Part shown: one piece after another, positions 5,854 to 6,071 of the stretch | How positions within the stretch are numbered: position 1 is the stretch's first letter | How the letters are laid out: every line of letters starts with the position of its first letter | NCBI GenBank assembly: GCA_037440885.1 | Contig: JBBITI010000101.1 | Span: 1 to 6,071, forward strand | DNA length: 6,071 nt | Direction of reading: 5' to 3' | Source of the DNA: JBBITI01 sp037440885 | GTDB lineage: Bacteria; Chloroflexota; Dehalococcoidia; Dehalococcoidales; UBA2162 | The notes under the pieces: generated by a model | The model's input: the letters and a program-made list of their open reading frames with translations, nothing else | What the model was told of the DNA's origin: nothing | The model's database searches: none | Translations under genes and position numbers: made by a program

Positions 5854-6071
5854 TAAATCCCTTTTCAGACGGTTAGCCCCGCTCTTCCCATTCTGTTCAG
5901 GTATATTTTTCGCTTTCTCGACCGTTTTGCAGCCCCTCCCTCGATTGTCTTTATTACCCCAAAACAGGGGGTTCTGATCCCCCTGTTTTCTTATAAAATA
6001 CAAACGAACAAGAAAAACGTTTACTGCTTTTGTCTGGCTGTCAACACGTGAAGTATAACCCAACCCTTCAA
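5854..6071 (-). other. Leader region of the winged-helix gene
   Basis: This stretch holds the hairpin at 5961-5989 and stays open in the frame of the winged-helix gene (to TTG 6063), but its codons downstream of the hairpin offer no ATG, GTG or TTG. A TATACT box at 6057-6052 could be a -10 element whose -35 lies outside the window, and an isolated TTGACA at 6044-6039 has no matching -10. I see no other gene here. Confidence 0.4.
5961..5989. terminator. Perfect 11-bp hairpin, terminator or attenuator
   Basis: AAAACAGGGGG (5961-5971) and CCCCCTGTTTT (5979-5989) are exact reverse complements around a 7-nt loop. The arms start with A and end with T on both strands, so the structure resembles a bidirectional intrinsic terminator, although the T-tract is only four long on the minus strand. 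It may end a gene beyond the right edge or attenuate the winged-helix gene. Confidence 0.6.

Noticed and set aside
6039..6044. TTGACA as a promoter -35 for the winged-helix gene
   Set aside because: No acceptable -10 box occurs 15-19 bp downstream.

Overview
The window is bacterial, of moderate GC content (about half by eye), and every gene I can support lies on the minus strand, so it reads right to left. The organism is not certain. A small winged-helix protein near the right edge resembles a family I associate with Dehalococcoidia (Chloroflexota), and a lysine 2,3-aminomutase-like enzyme suits an anaerobe or facultative anaerobe. I hold the Chloroflexota assignment only weakly. No RNA genes, insertion sequences or CRISPR arrays were seen.

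Layout in transcription order. (1) 6071-5626: a leader with a perfect 11-bp hairpin, then a small winged-helix DNA-binding protein. (2) 5618-5331: a compact, self-contained unit with a sigma70-like promoter, a 40-residue very basic protein and a strong intrinsic terminator. (3) 5297-3960: a 12-segment MFS transporter. (4) 3860-1: a near-consensus sigma70 promoter followed by a tightly packed operon. Its genes are a KamA-family radical SAM/PLP aminomutase, an ATP-grasp ligase of the D-Ala-D-Ala ligase superfamily, a second divergent ATP-grasp ligase, and a GNAT N-acetyltransferase cut by the window edge. The operon junctions are an 8-bp gap, a 29-bp overlap and an 11-bp overlap, which implies co-transcription and probably translational coupling.

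The operon is the main interest. The aminomutase keeps the three cluster cysteines, the PLP lysine and both aspartates that hold the lysine side chain in lysine 2,3-aminomutase, so L-beta-lysine is the best guess for its product. Two ATP-grasp ligases that lack the acceptor-site tyrosine of true D-Ala-D-Ala ligases, plus an acetyltransferase, could turn that beta-amino acid into an acetylated amide or small peptide. Known analogies are N-epsilon-acetyl-beta-lysine (AblA/AblB) and N-acetylglutaminylglutamine amide (ATP-grasp plus GNAT), both compatible solutes. The end product here is inferred, not shown. The MFS gene just upstream could move the product or a precursor, but it has no visible substrate signature and the operon has its own promoter.
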